This document shows positions 9,809 through 20,325 of a stretch of DNA of 64,000 nt, piece after piece. Source of the DNA: Cryptomeria japonica (Eukaryota; Streptophyta; Pinopsida; Cupressales; Cupressaceae); contig NC_081408.1 of NCBI RefSeq assembly GCF_030272615.1, forward strand, positions 341,461,793 through 341,525,792. The letters are read 5' to 3'. Each line of letters begins with the position of its first letter. Within the stretch, counting starts at the first letter, position 1. The notes under the pieces were generated by a model. That model did no database searches and was not told the DNA's origin. It saw only the letters and a program-made list of their open reading frames with translations. The position numbers and the translations under genes are program-made.

Positions 9809-12800
9809 GGAAGATGTGTTAGACAAGAAGGCTCTTGTCTCCCGCTTTGATAATTCTAATGAGTGGATTATTGATAGTGGATGTTCTCACCACATGACTG
9901 GTGACCAGAGGAAGTTTCTATCTCTAGAATAGTACGATGGAGGTGTAGTCCGATTTGGTAATGATGGACCATGTATGGTAAAAGACAAAGGGTCCATCTC
10001 TCTAAATGGAAAAAGCAATGTTGATAATGTGTATTGGGTAGAAGGTCTCAGGCATAACCTTTTGACTGTTGCCTAGCTGAATGATAAAGGACTCACTCTG
10101 GAATTCAAAGATGGAGTGTGCAAAATAAAAGGAAAGAATGGTGAAATGATGGCCATCGGTATGCATACCAGAGGTAACTTATTTCAGTTAAATACAAATA
10201 TCAGTCAATGTCTAATGGCTAAGTTTGATGACACCTGGATATGGCATAGAAGACTCTACCATGTAAATTTTGATAATATTGTGAAGGCTAGTAAGATCAA
10301 GGCATTTAAGGATTGTTTGTGCTAAACAAACCGAAGAATCCTTTGTCCAGAGAATTTCAACTGGGGAAAATGTCTTCCTCAACCTTCAAAGGTAAATCTT
10401 TCACAGTGGATAATTTACTTGATCTTGTGCATACTGATTTGTGTGGTCCTATGAAAACTAGGAGTGTTCAAGGAGATAGGTACTTTATGATTCTCACTGA
10501 TGATTGCTCAAGAATGATGTGGGTCACATTCTTGAAAGACAAGTCTGAAGCTTTTGGAAAGTTCAAAGCCTTAAGAGCACTAGTTGAGAAGGAAAGTGGT
10601 AAGAGGATCAAATGCCTTAGAACCGACCAAGGAGGTGAGTTCACTTTTGGTGAATTCAATAAGTACTATGAAGAGAATGGCATCAAGAGGAAACTATCTG
10701 CCCCCTGGACTCCACAACAGAATGGCCTAGCAAAAAGGAACATCCAGAATGTAGTTGAAGCTGCTAGAACGATGTTGATTCAAGGGAAGGTTGCTCATAC
10801 TTTTTGGAGAGAAGCGGTGAGCACTGCATTCTACACTATGAACCAGGTACTCATCAAGAAAGGTAAGGATAAAACTCCTTATGAGTATTGGACCGGTATG
10901 ACTCCAGTAGTAAGATACCTTAGAGTGTTTGGTAGCAAGCGTTATATCAAGAGAAGTGAATACTAGAGCAAGTTTGATGCAAAATGTGATGAGGGAATAT
11001 TCCTAGGGTATTCCACCAAGAGAAAAGCTCTCAAGTGTTTTAACAATAGAACTCAAAGAATTGTTGAAAGTATCAATGTTAGAGTTGATGAAACCTCTAA
11101 GAAACCTAAGGAAACTAGTAGCGAGTGAGCAGTAGATGAATCAGATGTAACCTTTTGGGAACCGGTTGCAAAACAACCAAGTACAAGTAATAGTGCTCCT
11201 ACACCAGTAGATGCCGATGAAGATGAGGATGAAGAGGAAAAGAAAGAGGAATCAGTTAAGATCATTCCTAGGTATGTAAAGTTGCATCATGATCCAAATT
11301 GAATCATAGAGGATAAGGACACAGGAATACTTACAAGAAGAAAGGTTAGAGAGAATTCTTGCATGATTTCTGAATTTGAGCCCAAAATATTTAAAGAGGC
11401 ACACCAAGATGAAGACTGGATTAAGGCTATGGAAGAAGAACTTGACCAGATAGAAAAGAACAGTACATGGTCTTTGGTACCCAAACCTGAGCACAAAAAT
11501 GTTATTGGCACCAAACGGGTTTTTAGAAACAAGCTTAATGAAGATGGAACGGTGGCAAGAAACAAAGAAAGATTGGTATGTAAGGGATATGCTCAAGAAG
11601 AAGGAGAAGACTATGGAGAAACCTTTGCTCCGGTAGCTAGATTGGAAGGAGTTAAAATGCTACTTGCATATGCAACCTTCAAGGGATTCAAAGTGTATTA
11701 GATGGATGTAAAATCTGCATTCCTGAATGGAATACTTGAAGAGGAAGTTTATATAGAGCAACTAGATGGGTTTTCCCTATCAGAAGACAGTGATATGGTG
11801 TGTAGGCTACATAAAGCCTTGTATGGATTGAAGCAAGTACCTAGAGCATGGTATGAACATTTACACTCCCATCTTGTGAAGATTGGATTTGAAAGAACAA
11901 GTGAAGATAGCAATATCTATCTGAAGACAGAAGGAGACCATATTCTGATCTGTTAAGTGTTTGTTGATGACATAATTTTTGGTGGAGATGACAAGATGAG
12001 CCATGCATTTGCAGATGAAATAAAGAAGGAATTAGAGATGTCATTAATCGGAGAGATTAAGTTCTTCATTAGACTACAGATTCAACAAATGAAAGATGGT
12101 ATCTTTATCACTCAGTCCAAGTATGTCAAAGAGGTGTTGAAGACCTTTGGCATGGAAGACAGTAGACCGGTTGGTACACCGATGATGACCGGTTATAAAT
12201 TGTCAAAAGAAGATGACTTAGAATTGGTGAATGAGAAGGAATATCAATCAATGATTGGTAAGTTGCACTATGTAGTACACATAAGACCGAACAATGCACA
12301 TGTAGTGGACATTTCTGCATATTTTCAGAAAAGTCCAAGAGAATCCCACTTGGTAACAGTCAAGCGGATTCTTAGATATTTGAAGGGAACTATAGATTAT
12401 GGTTTGTGGTATCCATACAATAATGATTTCAATCTCAAAGTATTCACAGATGTTGATTGGGCTGGTAATGTGGACGACTGGAAGAGCACAACTAGTGTTG
12501 CATTCTTTCTTGGTGGTCTACTAGTCTCATGGATGAGCAAGAAGTAGAGTTGTATCTCTCAGTCCACAATAGAAGTAGAATATGTAGCAACATTTATGAA
12601 CTGCACTCAGACAATTTGGATGAGCATGTATTAAGTGGTTTCAAAGTCCCTATATCTGAACCAGTGAGTATATTTTGTGATAACACAAGTGCAATTAATA
12701 TTTCCAAGAATCCGGTATTGCATGCTAGAACCAAGCACTTCGAGCTCAAGTATCATTTCTTGAGGGAGAAAGTTCAGAACAAAGAGGTTGTATTGGAACA

Positions 12801-12912
12801 TGTTTCCAGTAAAGAGCAGTTAGCAGATATATTCACCAAGCCTCTACGGAAGGCTACATTTACCTATTTAAGAGGTGAATTAGGGATGCTGCCCCTTCAA
12901 GAGGTGAACTAA
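9801..12912 (+). pseudogene. pol: Copia-1 pol: protease, integrase, RT, RNase H
   Basis: The protease has EWIIDSGCSHHMTGD with its catalytic DSG at about 9870. The integrase zinc region has lost both Cys (LSREFQLGK near 10350). The integrase core keeps HTDLCGP and RTDQGGEF, but the catalytic Glu is Lys (GLAKRN, 10733-10735). RT motifs are KNVIGTK, MDVKSAFLNG, LYGLKQ and FVDDIIFGG (about 11960). RNase H has FTDVDWAG, EVEYVA, FCDNTSAIN and EQLADIFTKP. In-frame stops include TAG at 11699-11701 and 12545-12547, both where related copies have Gln, and a frameshift occurs near 12628. It ends at TAA 12910-12912. The order PR-INT-RT-RH is that of Ty1/copia. Confidence 0.92.
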
Positions 12913-13157
12913 AGGTATGTGCTCCACATCAGTCAGGTATTGCATTGTCATATCTTTTCAAGATTGATATGTTGAAGGATTCTACTCCTCAGGGGGAGCA
13001 ACATAGTAGATCATGGATGTTTGTGCCTCCACTTTGGCATTGTTGTCAAAGGGGGAGAAGATGTGAAGCAGGGAAGGTATCTACAGTATTGAAATATTAT
13101 ATGGAAGAAGATGTAGAGATATCTTTATGTATTACCATCAATGCCAAAGGGGGAGAT
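12913..13157 (+). other. Copia-1 3' untranslated region with polypurine tracts
   Basis: No coding signal is visible. The tract AAAGGGGGAGA at 13146-13156 directly precedes the 3' LTR and is the likely PPT that primes plus-strand DNA. Two similar purine runs lie upstream, at 12991-12998 and 13048-13059. CCATCAATGCCAAA before the PPT is partly complementary to a sequence inside the LTR (see findings). Confidence 0.8.
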
Positions 13158-14632
13158 CATTGGCATATGTGTAGAGTTTGATGACATGATGAGATTGTAT
13201 GTTGTCATTGATGTCAATATGCTGAAGTATGAACCAATATATTGAAGTAAGCAAACTGGAAAGTGAACTAGTATGATGGTATGAATCGGTATATGAAAAA
13301 AGTGAACCCATATGTTGGAGTGTGAACTGGTATATGCAAATTTTGGATTAGGGTTTTACCTGATAAAACTACCAGTTGGTAGTCTCAGCTTTAGGGTTTC
13401 CGGTTGATGCATTCCAAGTTTGTGTGATTCAACCGATGACATCTTGTGATGAGTTAGCATTGAAATGAAGATTAGATCGCATTTCCACATCAACATTGTG
13501 CACGTGAAGGATCTCCTTGACGATCTTGCATGAAGAAGATTGATTCTATCTACCTCAAGAATGTGCAAAATCTTAGTAAATGGTGGAGAGTGTGTGATGG
13601 GTTATTAGCTTCCAGGTGCAGTGAAGAATGAACGATGGAGAACATCTTGAGATTTGCTCAAGATTTTTTTACCCCATGTAATGTGTTTAAATAGTCAGGA
13701 GTGGAATGACTATATTGTTAACCTAGATTCTTAGGGTTTTAGGTTTTGGCCACCAACCTAATTATTGTCTATAAGGTTGATGATGATTTGTATTTGAAGT
13801 TGTTGGCAAATGAATGTATGTGAAGTGATTCTTGCCAGACCGAAGAAGTGAGTAGAGATCTGTAGAGTGTGATTTCATATGTAAAGGAACTGAAGTGGAT
13901 CCGCCTTGGCATTAAGTGTTGTTATCAAATCAATGTATTACCTGTTGACTTCTAACCATTTCAGTAGATGTAAAATCCCTTTATCGGGTAGCTTTAATAG
14001 GATTTTTGTAAATCCTTTAACAGGGTGACTCAAAATCATTGATTTCTTCAAATCCTCTTACAAGGTAACCTTTAACAGGGTTTTAACCTCTAACTGGGTA
14101 TTTAGCTATCCCTTAACCGGGTGATCCCTAGCAGGATCGGTTCCTAGCAGAACCTATTGTAAAGTCTTTAACCAGACTAGGCTCCTAACAGAGTGGACTT
14201 TAGAATAGTTCAAGAATAACTTGTGGGTATTCATCCCCACTGTGGTTTTTCCAAGTTGGGTTTCCACGTGAAAAATCAGTGTGTTATGTGTGATGCTTTT
14301 TCATATGATGTTTTAGTGTTTTCTGTTAAGCGGTAATGCAAGCTGATCCAATGGTCATTGTATTTCTGATGTACTACTTGCTTAAGCGTATGGGTGAAGT
14401 TTAGATTAGATATTAGGTTTTGAGAAGATCTAGATGTTACCGGTTTATGTCTTTTACAGTCATACTGTGTTTTACCGATAGTGCCTTCATTTAGATTGGT
14501 GGTATTGTTTACAAGTTAGTGCAGTCTTTGCAGTATAAGTTGTTTAAGAAGTTTTTGTCCATACTGATTCACCCCCCCCCCCCCCCCCCTCTAAGTATCT
14601 GTTGGGTATTTACTGTTCATCATTATTCATCA
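13158..14632 (+). repeat. Copia-1 3' LTR
   Basis: This is a diverged direct repeat of 7293-8756. Its first two bases are CA instead of TG, both transitions. The C run near the end has 18 C against 8 in the 5' LTR. It ends TTCATCA at 14632. Confidence 0.9.
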
Positions 14633-14637
14633 ATATA
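14633..14637. repeat. Copia-1 target-site duplication, right
   Basis: ATATA directly after the 3' LTR, identical to the left copy. Confidence 0.85.
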
Positions 14638-14804
14638 ATTGTAATTTTTATATTTTCAAAGCAATTTGAGCATTTTATACTATATGCATATTTCTTTTTA
14701 TGTACAACTTGTTGATTGATGAAAGTTAATGGGATTTACTTATAAATCCTAAAACTTTTATCTCATTTAGTACCTCTAACATAGAAATTACATGTATTTG
14801 TGTA
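14638..14804. other. unassigned DNA between Copia-1 and Copia-2
   Basis: AT-rich sequence without ORFs or recognisable repeats. It continues the older locus seen at 6841-7287. Confidence 0.5.
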
Positions 14805-14809
14805 GGTTG
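14805..14809. repeat. Copia-2 target-site duplication, left
   Basis: GGTTG before the left LTR matches 30966-30970 exactly, although the copies are about 16 kb apart. Confidence 0.85.
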
Positions 14810-16122
14810 TGTTGGCAGCAAAGCAACAGGAAAACTGAGAGGGGGGGGGGGTGTGAATCAATTTTTGCAGGACTGGACCAAATTAATCTTAATTATAGAT
14901 TTGATCATGAAAAACAATAACAAAGATAATCACCATATCAACAACACACATAACACATATATTTTTGACATGGAAAACCCGATTAAGGGAAAAACCATGT
15001 TGGGAACCTACCCTCAATAAGATGATACTCTGTAGTAGTATGTGAAAATATTACGATGGGGAATGCACAGGTATTCAGGAACACTACTTAGAGCTCGTGC
15101 TTAAAACAACAAAGGGATACAACCCTGGGAAGGATCACTTCCTTAGAAAGATTGAAAAATAATCTGGATTACATAAATTGAAAGAATAGCATCTCCAAAT
15201 GCCTAATTATAGTTCCAATTAAAAACACTGTCTGCACAACAATTCTTCTTTTCTCTTCCACACTTTTGAATGATTGATTCACTTGTTCACACATACAATA
15301 TACTCTTAGATCATAAACACAATCGCAGACACACAACTAACATGATTATATAACCTATTTATACAAATCATCAACCTTACCCTCAAGGTCGGCTCAACAC
15401 ATAAGACCTAGTTACAAACTTACATTGCACAATACATAAATCCATAACTAAACCAATACAATGTCGGCAAGGACATAGCATGGACCCAGATCAAATCCTC
15501 GAACATGAAACACTTCCAAATAATTCACCAAGATCATCCACAACATGCTACACCACTAAATATGTTGCATAACATGAAGAATATCATCAGACCATCAAAA
15601 CAGACCATCAAAACACAAAGGATATGATCAAAGAACATCAATAAGCAATGTGAATTCCATCGTGATCACTGCAACAACTTGAATAATAAGAATTATCATT
15701 AACATCATCATTGGAGCACAAGAACGCCAACTGATAAATTGAAAAATCTGCTTGCGAAGTTCCAAATCATGAACCATATGATTTGTGGACACACATGAAC
15801 ATCCCAAATAATCGCCAAGATCTACAACTCAAGGTATAATCATTTCGCAACAATATGAATGAAATACCACAACTCTGCAACATTGAACACTAAAAAACCA
15901 CTCACTACACTAGATCACAAAACTTGACCAAATAAAATCATAGCATCATGAAAGTCATACTAAATCAACTAGAGATGAGAATCTCAAAACCCAATAAACC
16001 ACATCAGTACATCTGCAACAAATCACCAAAACCAACTCTCTGCAATACACCAATTCTCTGCAACATAGGATTATGCTAACATCAATGACAATAACACATT
16101 CCAACAACTGTAATATCCAACA
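14810..16122 (-). repeat. Copia-2 3' LTR (left copy)
   Basis: It starts TGTTGGCAGC and ends TATCCAACA on the plus strand, with terminal inverted TGTTGG/CCAACA. A run of 11 G near 14841 is the complement of the C run seen at the 3' end of the other Copia LTRs. The shared block GGAAAACCC then GGGAAAAACCATG lies near 14971-14999. Confidence 0.9.
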
Positions 16123-16621
16123 ATATCCCCCCTTGGAATTGATGACAACATATGAATGTGAAAAAGAATCAAAACAAAGAAGGACAACAACTCCAACAAT
16201 CTCTCATAACTCTAAAAAATCTCCCCCTGAGATCAACATAGGATAAGAACAAGATATAGTAGTTTTTCACATGCATCTCTCCCTCTTTGAGAACAATGCC
16301 AAAGACATACAAAATATTATTCTCTCATACATCTCTCCCCCTACAAAAGGAAAATCTCTCCCCCTTAGGATAAATTCACAAATCTGATCAACTGATCCAC
16401 ACACTAACTACTACCCTAGAGCAATAGCACCAACTCATCAATACAGATAATAGGATAAGACAATGAAGTCCATCAGATCAATGCAACACAATGCATCTAG
16501 TTCATAGCATGAGGGATAATCACCCCTAACTTCTCTCCTAGATATACAATGTGTCAATAGGCAAAGTATTTGTAAATATATCTATAATTTGTTCCTTTGT
16601 AGATACATACTCCAGTCTAAC
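16123..16621 (-). other. Copia-2 3' untranslated region and polypurine tract
   Basis: Read on the minus strand, AAGGGGGGATAT (16123-16134) abuts the LTR and is the likely PPT. Further complement-of-purine runs (CTCCCCCTGA, CTCCCCCTAC, CTCCCCCTTAGG) lie near 16221, 16333 and 16348. No coding signal is present. Confidence 0.75.
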
Positions 16622-17486
16622 TTATTTCTCATTCACCTTTTCTCTCAAGAAATTAAACTTGATAGATATATGTTTTGTATTAGAATGCAAAACTAGATCC
16701 TTATAAATATTGATAGTACTAGAAGTTTCACAATATATAATAGTAGGCTCATGATTAAAAACTCTCATATCCTTCAGTATTTTCTTCATCCAAAGTATCT
16801 GAGTAGAATTCCTAGCAACAACAATGTATTTAGCTTCTGTATTAGATAAATAAATAGAATGTTTCTTCTTACTTGTCCAGGAAACCAACTTCTTTTCCAA
16901 AAAGAATGCTCCATCGGTAGTTCTCTTCTAATCAACAACATCACCTGCCCAATTGGTATCAATATAAGAATTTAAAGTGAAATCATCTTCCTTCCCACAA
17001 TCAAATGTTACCTTCAAGTATTTGAATATCCTCTTTATAGAAATAACACAACTTTCGTTAGGATCAACCTAGAATCTTGCAACAAGGCATAAAACATTCA
17101 TAATGTCAGATCAAGTCTGAGTCAAATAAAGTGGTCCACCAATCATAGATCTATACAAGGTTTGGTTAGCCTTTGAAGATTCATTATCTTTTATCATCTT
17201 ACATCCAGTCACCATAGGAGTTCCAACAGGTTTGGATCTAATCCAAACTTCTTCAACAATTCCTTCACATACTTAGATTGAGATATAAAAATACCTTTAC
17301 CAGTCAATGAAATTTGCAATCCCAGAAAGAACTTCATCTCACCTATCATAGACATATCAAACTCTTTTTGCATATCATTAGCAAACTTCTTACTCAAATC
17401 ATCATCTCCTCAAAAAATAATGTCATTAACAAAAACTTCAACAATCAACATATTGTCATTATCAATCTTGAAGTACAAATTACTAT
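16622..17486 (-). pseudogene. pol: Copia-2 RNase H and C-terminal RT
   Basis: Read right to left, the RT active site is FVND instead of FVDD (Asp to Asn, 17425-17427) and is followed by a stop. MSMIGEMKFFLGLQI and GIFISQSKYVKELLKKFG come next, then a frameshift near 17220. The RNase H part has LVSWTSKKKHSIYLSNTEA, IYCETSSTINIYK (Asp to Glu in the CDN motif) and FNFLREKV. Several catalytic positions are lost, so this segment is long inactive. It is separated from the rest of RT by the solo LTR at 17487-18540. Confidence 0.87.
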
Positions 17487-18540
17487 TGTAGCAATAAAAT
17501 ACACAAAACCATGTAAAGTCCGGCACATTCACAACAAGGTCATCAAATAAAATAAAATAAACTAGAGAAAATCAAACCAATTTTACTCCATTCGATGAAG
17601 GCCTCGCTGCTCCTTTCTTCTCTAATCAAATGGTATGTGGCTCTCAAACTCCAAATTGTAAATGTGTTGAAAGCAAGGGCAAGAAGATTCAAAGATTTGA
17701 AGTTGATTTGACAACATATAATTATTCAAAATGTGGATGTCAAAAATGAGCAATGAGAGCTCAATTTATAGAAAAGAGAATTTTAAATCGATGAACGAGA
17801 TTAATTTGAAGATAAGAAGAATCAACGGCTAAGATCAAACACATAGCAGAGTTTCCATTAGGAGAAAGAGAAAAAGCATAAGAAATCCAAAAATAAATCT
17901 AGAATCAAATCGAGGAAGATAATATGGGGATTTAATAAATAAACAAAATTGATTATCCTCATATTTTTCCAAATTAGCAGGTTGAAAAGATAAATATGGG
18001 ATAATTAAATAAATAAAATTTATTATCTGCATATGAGAATATAAATATGATAAATTAATAAATAAAATTATTATTCATATTTAGGAATTAGCTAATCAAA
18101 TAAATTGAATTTATTTGATTATCGAAGAAGACCCAAAATTGATAATGATTTTGATAAAAAAATGATAAGATTGATAAGACCAATTGACAATGGCTTGATA
18201 AAGTGCCATGAAAGGTTGATAGAGTGTCATAGAGGATTAATTGAAATTGATTGATAAAGAGGTTGATAATTAATGACTGATTAATTATCAACAAAAAGGG
18301 AATTGAGTCTAATTGTCAAGATGAGACCAATTCAAATGATTTAAAAATGATAAAATGCCATTCATAATGATTTAGGACCAAATGCGAATGAACAAGACCG
18401 ATTATGGTTGGATTTGAAATGAACTAAAGCTAGAGGAATGGCACAATATCAACAAATGATGAATATTCAATGTGACATAAAAGACATGCTAAAAAGTAGG
18501 TTAGCGATGTAGGAGTGATGACCAATTTTAAGTGTCTACA
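17487..18540 (-). mobile_element. solo LTR inserted in Copia-2 RT
   Basis: A 1054-base insert begins TGTAG and ends CTACA, with a perfect ACTAT duplication at 17482-17486 and 18541-18545. Removing it rejoins the RT reading of Copia-2. No coding motif is present, so it is read as a solo LTR left by recombination. The minus-strand start TGTAGACACTT and its lack of Copia LTR motifs suggest a gypsy origin, but this is not proven. The strand is tentative. Confidence 0.82.
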
Positions 18541-18545
18541 ACTAT

Positions 18546-19098
18546 CAACAATACCTTTATAGAATCCCAACTTCATCAAATACCTATCCAACCCAACATA
18601 CCATTCTCTAGGGGTTTTTTAAGTCCATACAATACTTTCTTTAATCTTCAAACCATGCCTTCTTCATCTATCAATGAAAATCCATCTGGTTTCTCAATGT
18701 AGACTTCATCTTCCAACTCACCATTCAAAAACGATGACTTCACATCCATTTGATATACCTTGAATTTCTTATGAGAAACATATGCAAGAAATAGTCTAAC
18801 AACTTCAATTCTAGCTACTAGAGCAAAAGCCTCCTCAAAAGCAATACCTCCCATTTATGAATATCCCTTACATGTATACCAGTCTTGCTTTGTTTCTGAA
18901 AACTTCTCCAACTTCATTTACCTTATTCTGGAACACCCATTTAGTACCAATTATGTCCTTAGGTCTTAGAACAAGTTCCCATGTTTTGTTCTTCTCAATT
19001 TGATCTAACTCTTATTTCATAGATTTTACCTAATTTTCATCTTTACAAGCTTTAGCAACATCTTTAGGCTCAATTTTAGAAATCAAACATGTGTCTTA
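18546..19098 (-). pseudogene. pol: Copia-2 N-terminal RT
   Basis: Read on the minus strand, a degraded region with WVFQNK and LEKFSETKQDW-like remnants is followed by ARIEVVRLFLAYVSHKKFK, YQMDVKSSFLNGELEDEVYI and [15 protein letters not shown]. These are the finger and first palm motifs of Copia RT. MDVKSSFLNG carries the first catalytic Asp. Comparison with Copia-3 shows indels and stops. The segment is cut on the left by the solo LTR ending at 18540 and on the right by the solo LTR beginning at 19099. Confidence 0.85.
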
Positions 19099-20320
19099 TG
19101 TTGACCATTTGGTAGAATTGATTATGTGTTGCATTTATGTTTTGTCATTGATGCCAACATTAGTTGTTTGGATGCTTTACCGACACCATTCTAGTCTCGG
19201 TAGGTTAAGTGGTTTCTAGTTAACTTGGATCCGACATGATCTTCTAGGCTCTAGTATAATCTGGTGATGGAATTGGCTTGTTCATGATACTTATACTCAT
19301 ATTTGATCGGTTGGTTTTGGTCTGGAGATTGGATACTATCCCGCTTGCTTAGAAGATTGGTTTCTGGTTCCGGTGAGGGTTTCACCGGCTGAGCTTTTTG
19401 ATGGAGATCTTTGATGAATTACATTAGTGGTGTTGGTGCATCTTCTGATGGAGTTTCAGGATGTTGTTGATGATCATGTTTGAGACTTGGCGGTTGGAGA
19501 TCATTGCTGAAGTGTGTGGACCTATACTTGGTCCCGGTTGATCTACGTTATGTACCAACTTTAATGTAACGTATGGATAGGACCTATTGATGTATTTTTG
19601 GGATGTCTTATGTGTTGATATTACTTTTTTGGCCTTAGGACAACATGGTTTGTAATTATGTAATTGGTTTATTGTCTGGTGGCCAACCTGATTGTTTATG
19701 GTCGAGGGTTTATATAAATAGTTGTAAGATCTCATTGTAGATCATCATGGTTATAAGTAAGAGGTCATGGTCAAGGATTGTAATGTGTGAATAATGTAAT
19801 ATCATTCAGGTAGAGGAGTTGATCGATCATTGGAGATTGAATTGGGTTTATGTAGGAGGATTTAGTCCTCTGGTATTGAGCTTAACCGGAACTGTACTCA
19901 GGCATAGGAGATGCTATCTTTTGCAGTTCAACACTTCTCCAGATGGTAGTCTAGATTTATATGTAGTCAATGAGGCTCTTTTTGTAATGAGAAGTGCACT
20001 CTAGGTTGTTGGCCTTCCTGCAAGTGCAATCCCCTCAATTGTAATTTACATACTTACTACAAAAGTATTATCTGACTATGGGAAGGCTTCCCATAGTGGT
20101 TTTTCCCTTTACCGAGTTTTCCACGCACAAACCTCGGTTTTGTGTGGATGACTTTTATTCTATGATTACTGTTTATACTTAATTGATTTATATGCTATTT
20201 TCATATTAATGTTTTGTGTTTCGGTATTAAAGTTTAAATTGCTAATGGTTCTTGTAATCTATGACAACTGATTCCCCCCCCCCCTCTCAGTTGTCTTCCA
20301 ATTATCTGAACTATCTAACA
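19099..20320 (+). mobile_element. solo Copia LTR inserted in Copia-2
   Basis: A 1222-base insert starts TGTTGACC and ends TATCTAACA, with near-duplicates TCTTA (19094-19098) and TCTTC (20321-20325). It has the features of the Copia LTRs in this window: TTTGTCATTGATG near the start, GTGGTTTTTCCC with a downstream TTTTCCACG block (20097-20136), and an 11-C run followed by TCTCAG near the end. No internal genes are present, so it is a solo LTR in plus orientation, opposite to its host. Confidence 0.87.
19711..19720 (+). promoter_or_regulatory. TATA box in solo LTR
   Basis: TATATAAATA lies in the middle of the LTR, at a position comparable with the TATA boxes of the Copia-3 and Copia-8 LTRs. It is the probable U3 promoter core. 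No transcription evidence is available. Confidence 0.5.
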
Positions 20321-20325
20321 TCTTC

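Larger units (their letters stand above)
7293..14632 (+). mobile_element. Copia-1, full-length Ty1/copia LTR retrotransposon (dead)
   Basis: The element is about 7.34 kb with LTRs of 1464 and 1475 bases and is flanked by ATATA on both sides (7288-7292 and 14633-14637). Gene order gag, protease, integrase, RT, RNase H defines Ty1/copia. The first 150 or so aligned LTR bases differ at about 17 sites by eye, so the insertion is old. Gag resembles that of Copia-5, so both belong to one broad family. Confidence 0.93.

Noticed and set aside
9786-9812. possible programmed +1 frameshift between Copia-1 gag and pol (T run then AGTC)
   Set aside because: Copia-3 has gag and pol in one frame and the Copia-5 reading is continuous through this part. 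A single extra T in the run is simpler.
11053-11596. overlapping minus-strand ORFs across Copia-1 pol
   Set aside because: They are shadows of the RT region. They contain low-complexity Ser/Leu runs that mirror the acidic linker on the plus strand.
19819-20004. 61-codon ORF in the solo LTR
   Set aside because: No motif, no start context or relative in the other LTRs. LTRs of this type are non-coding.
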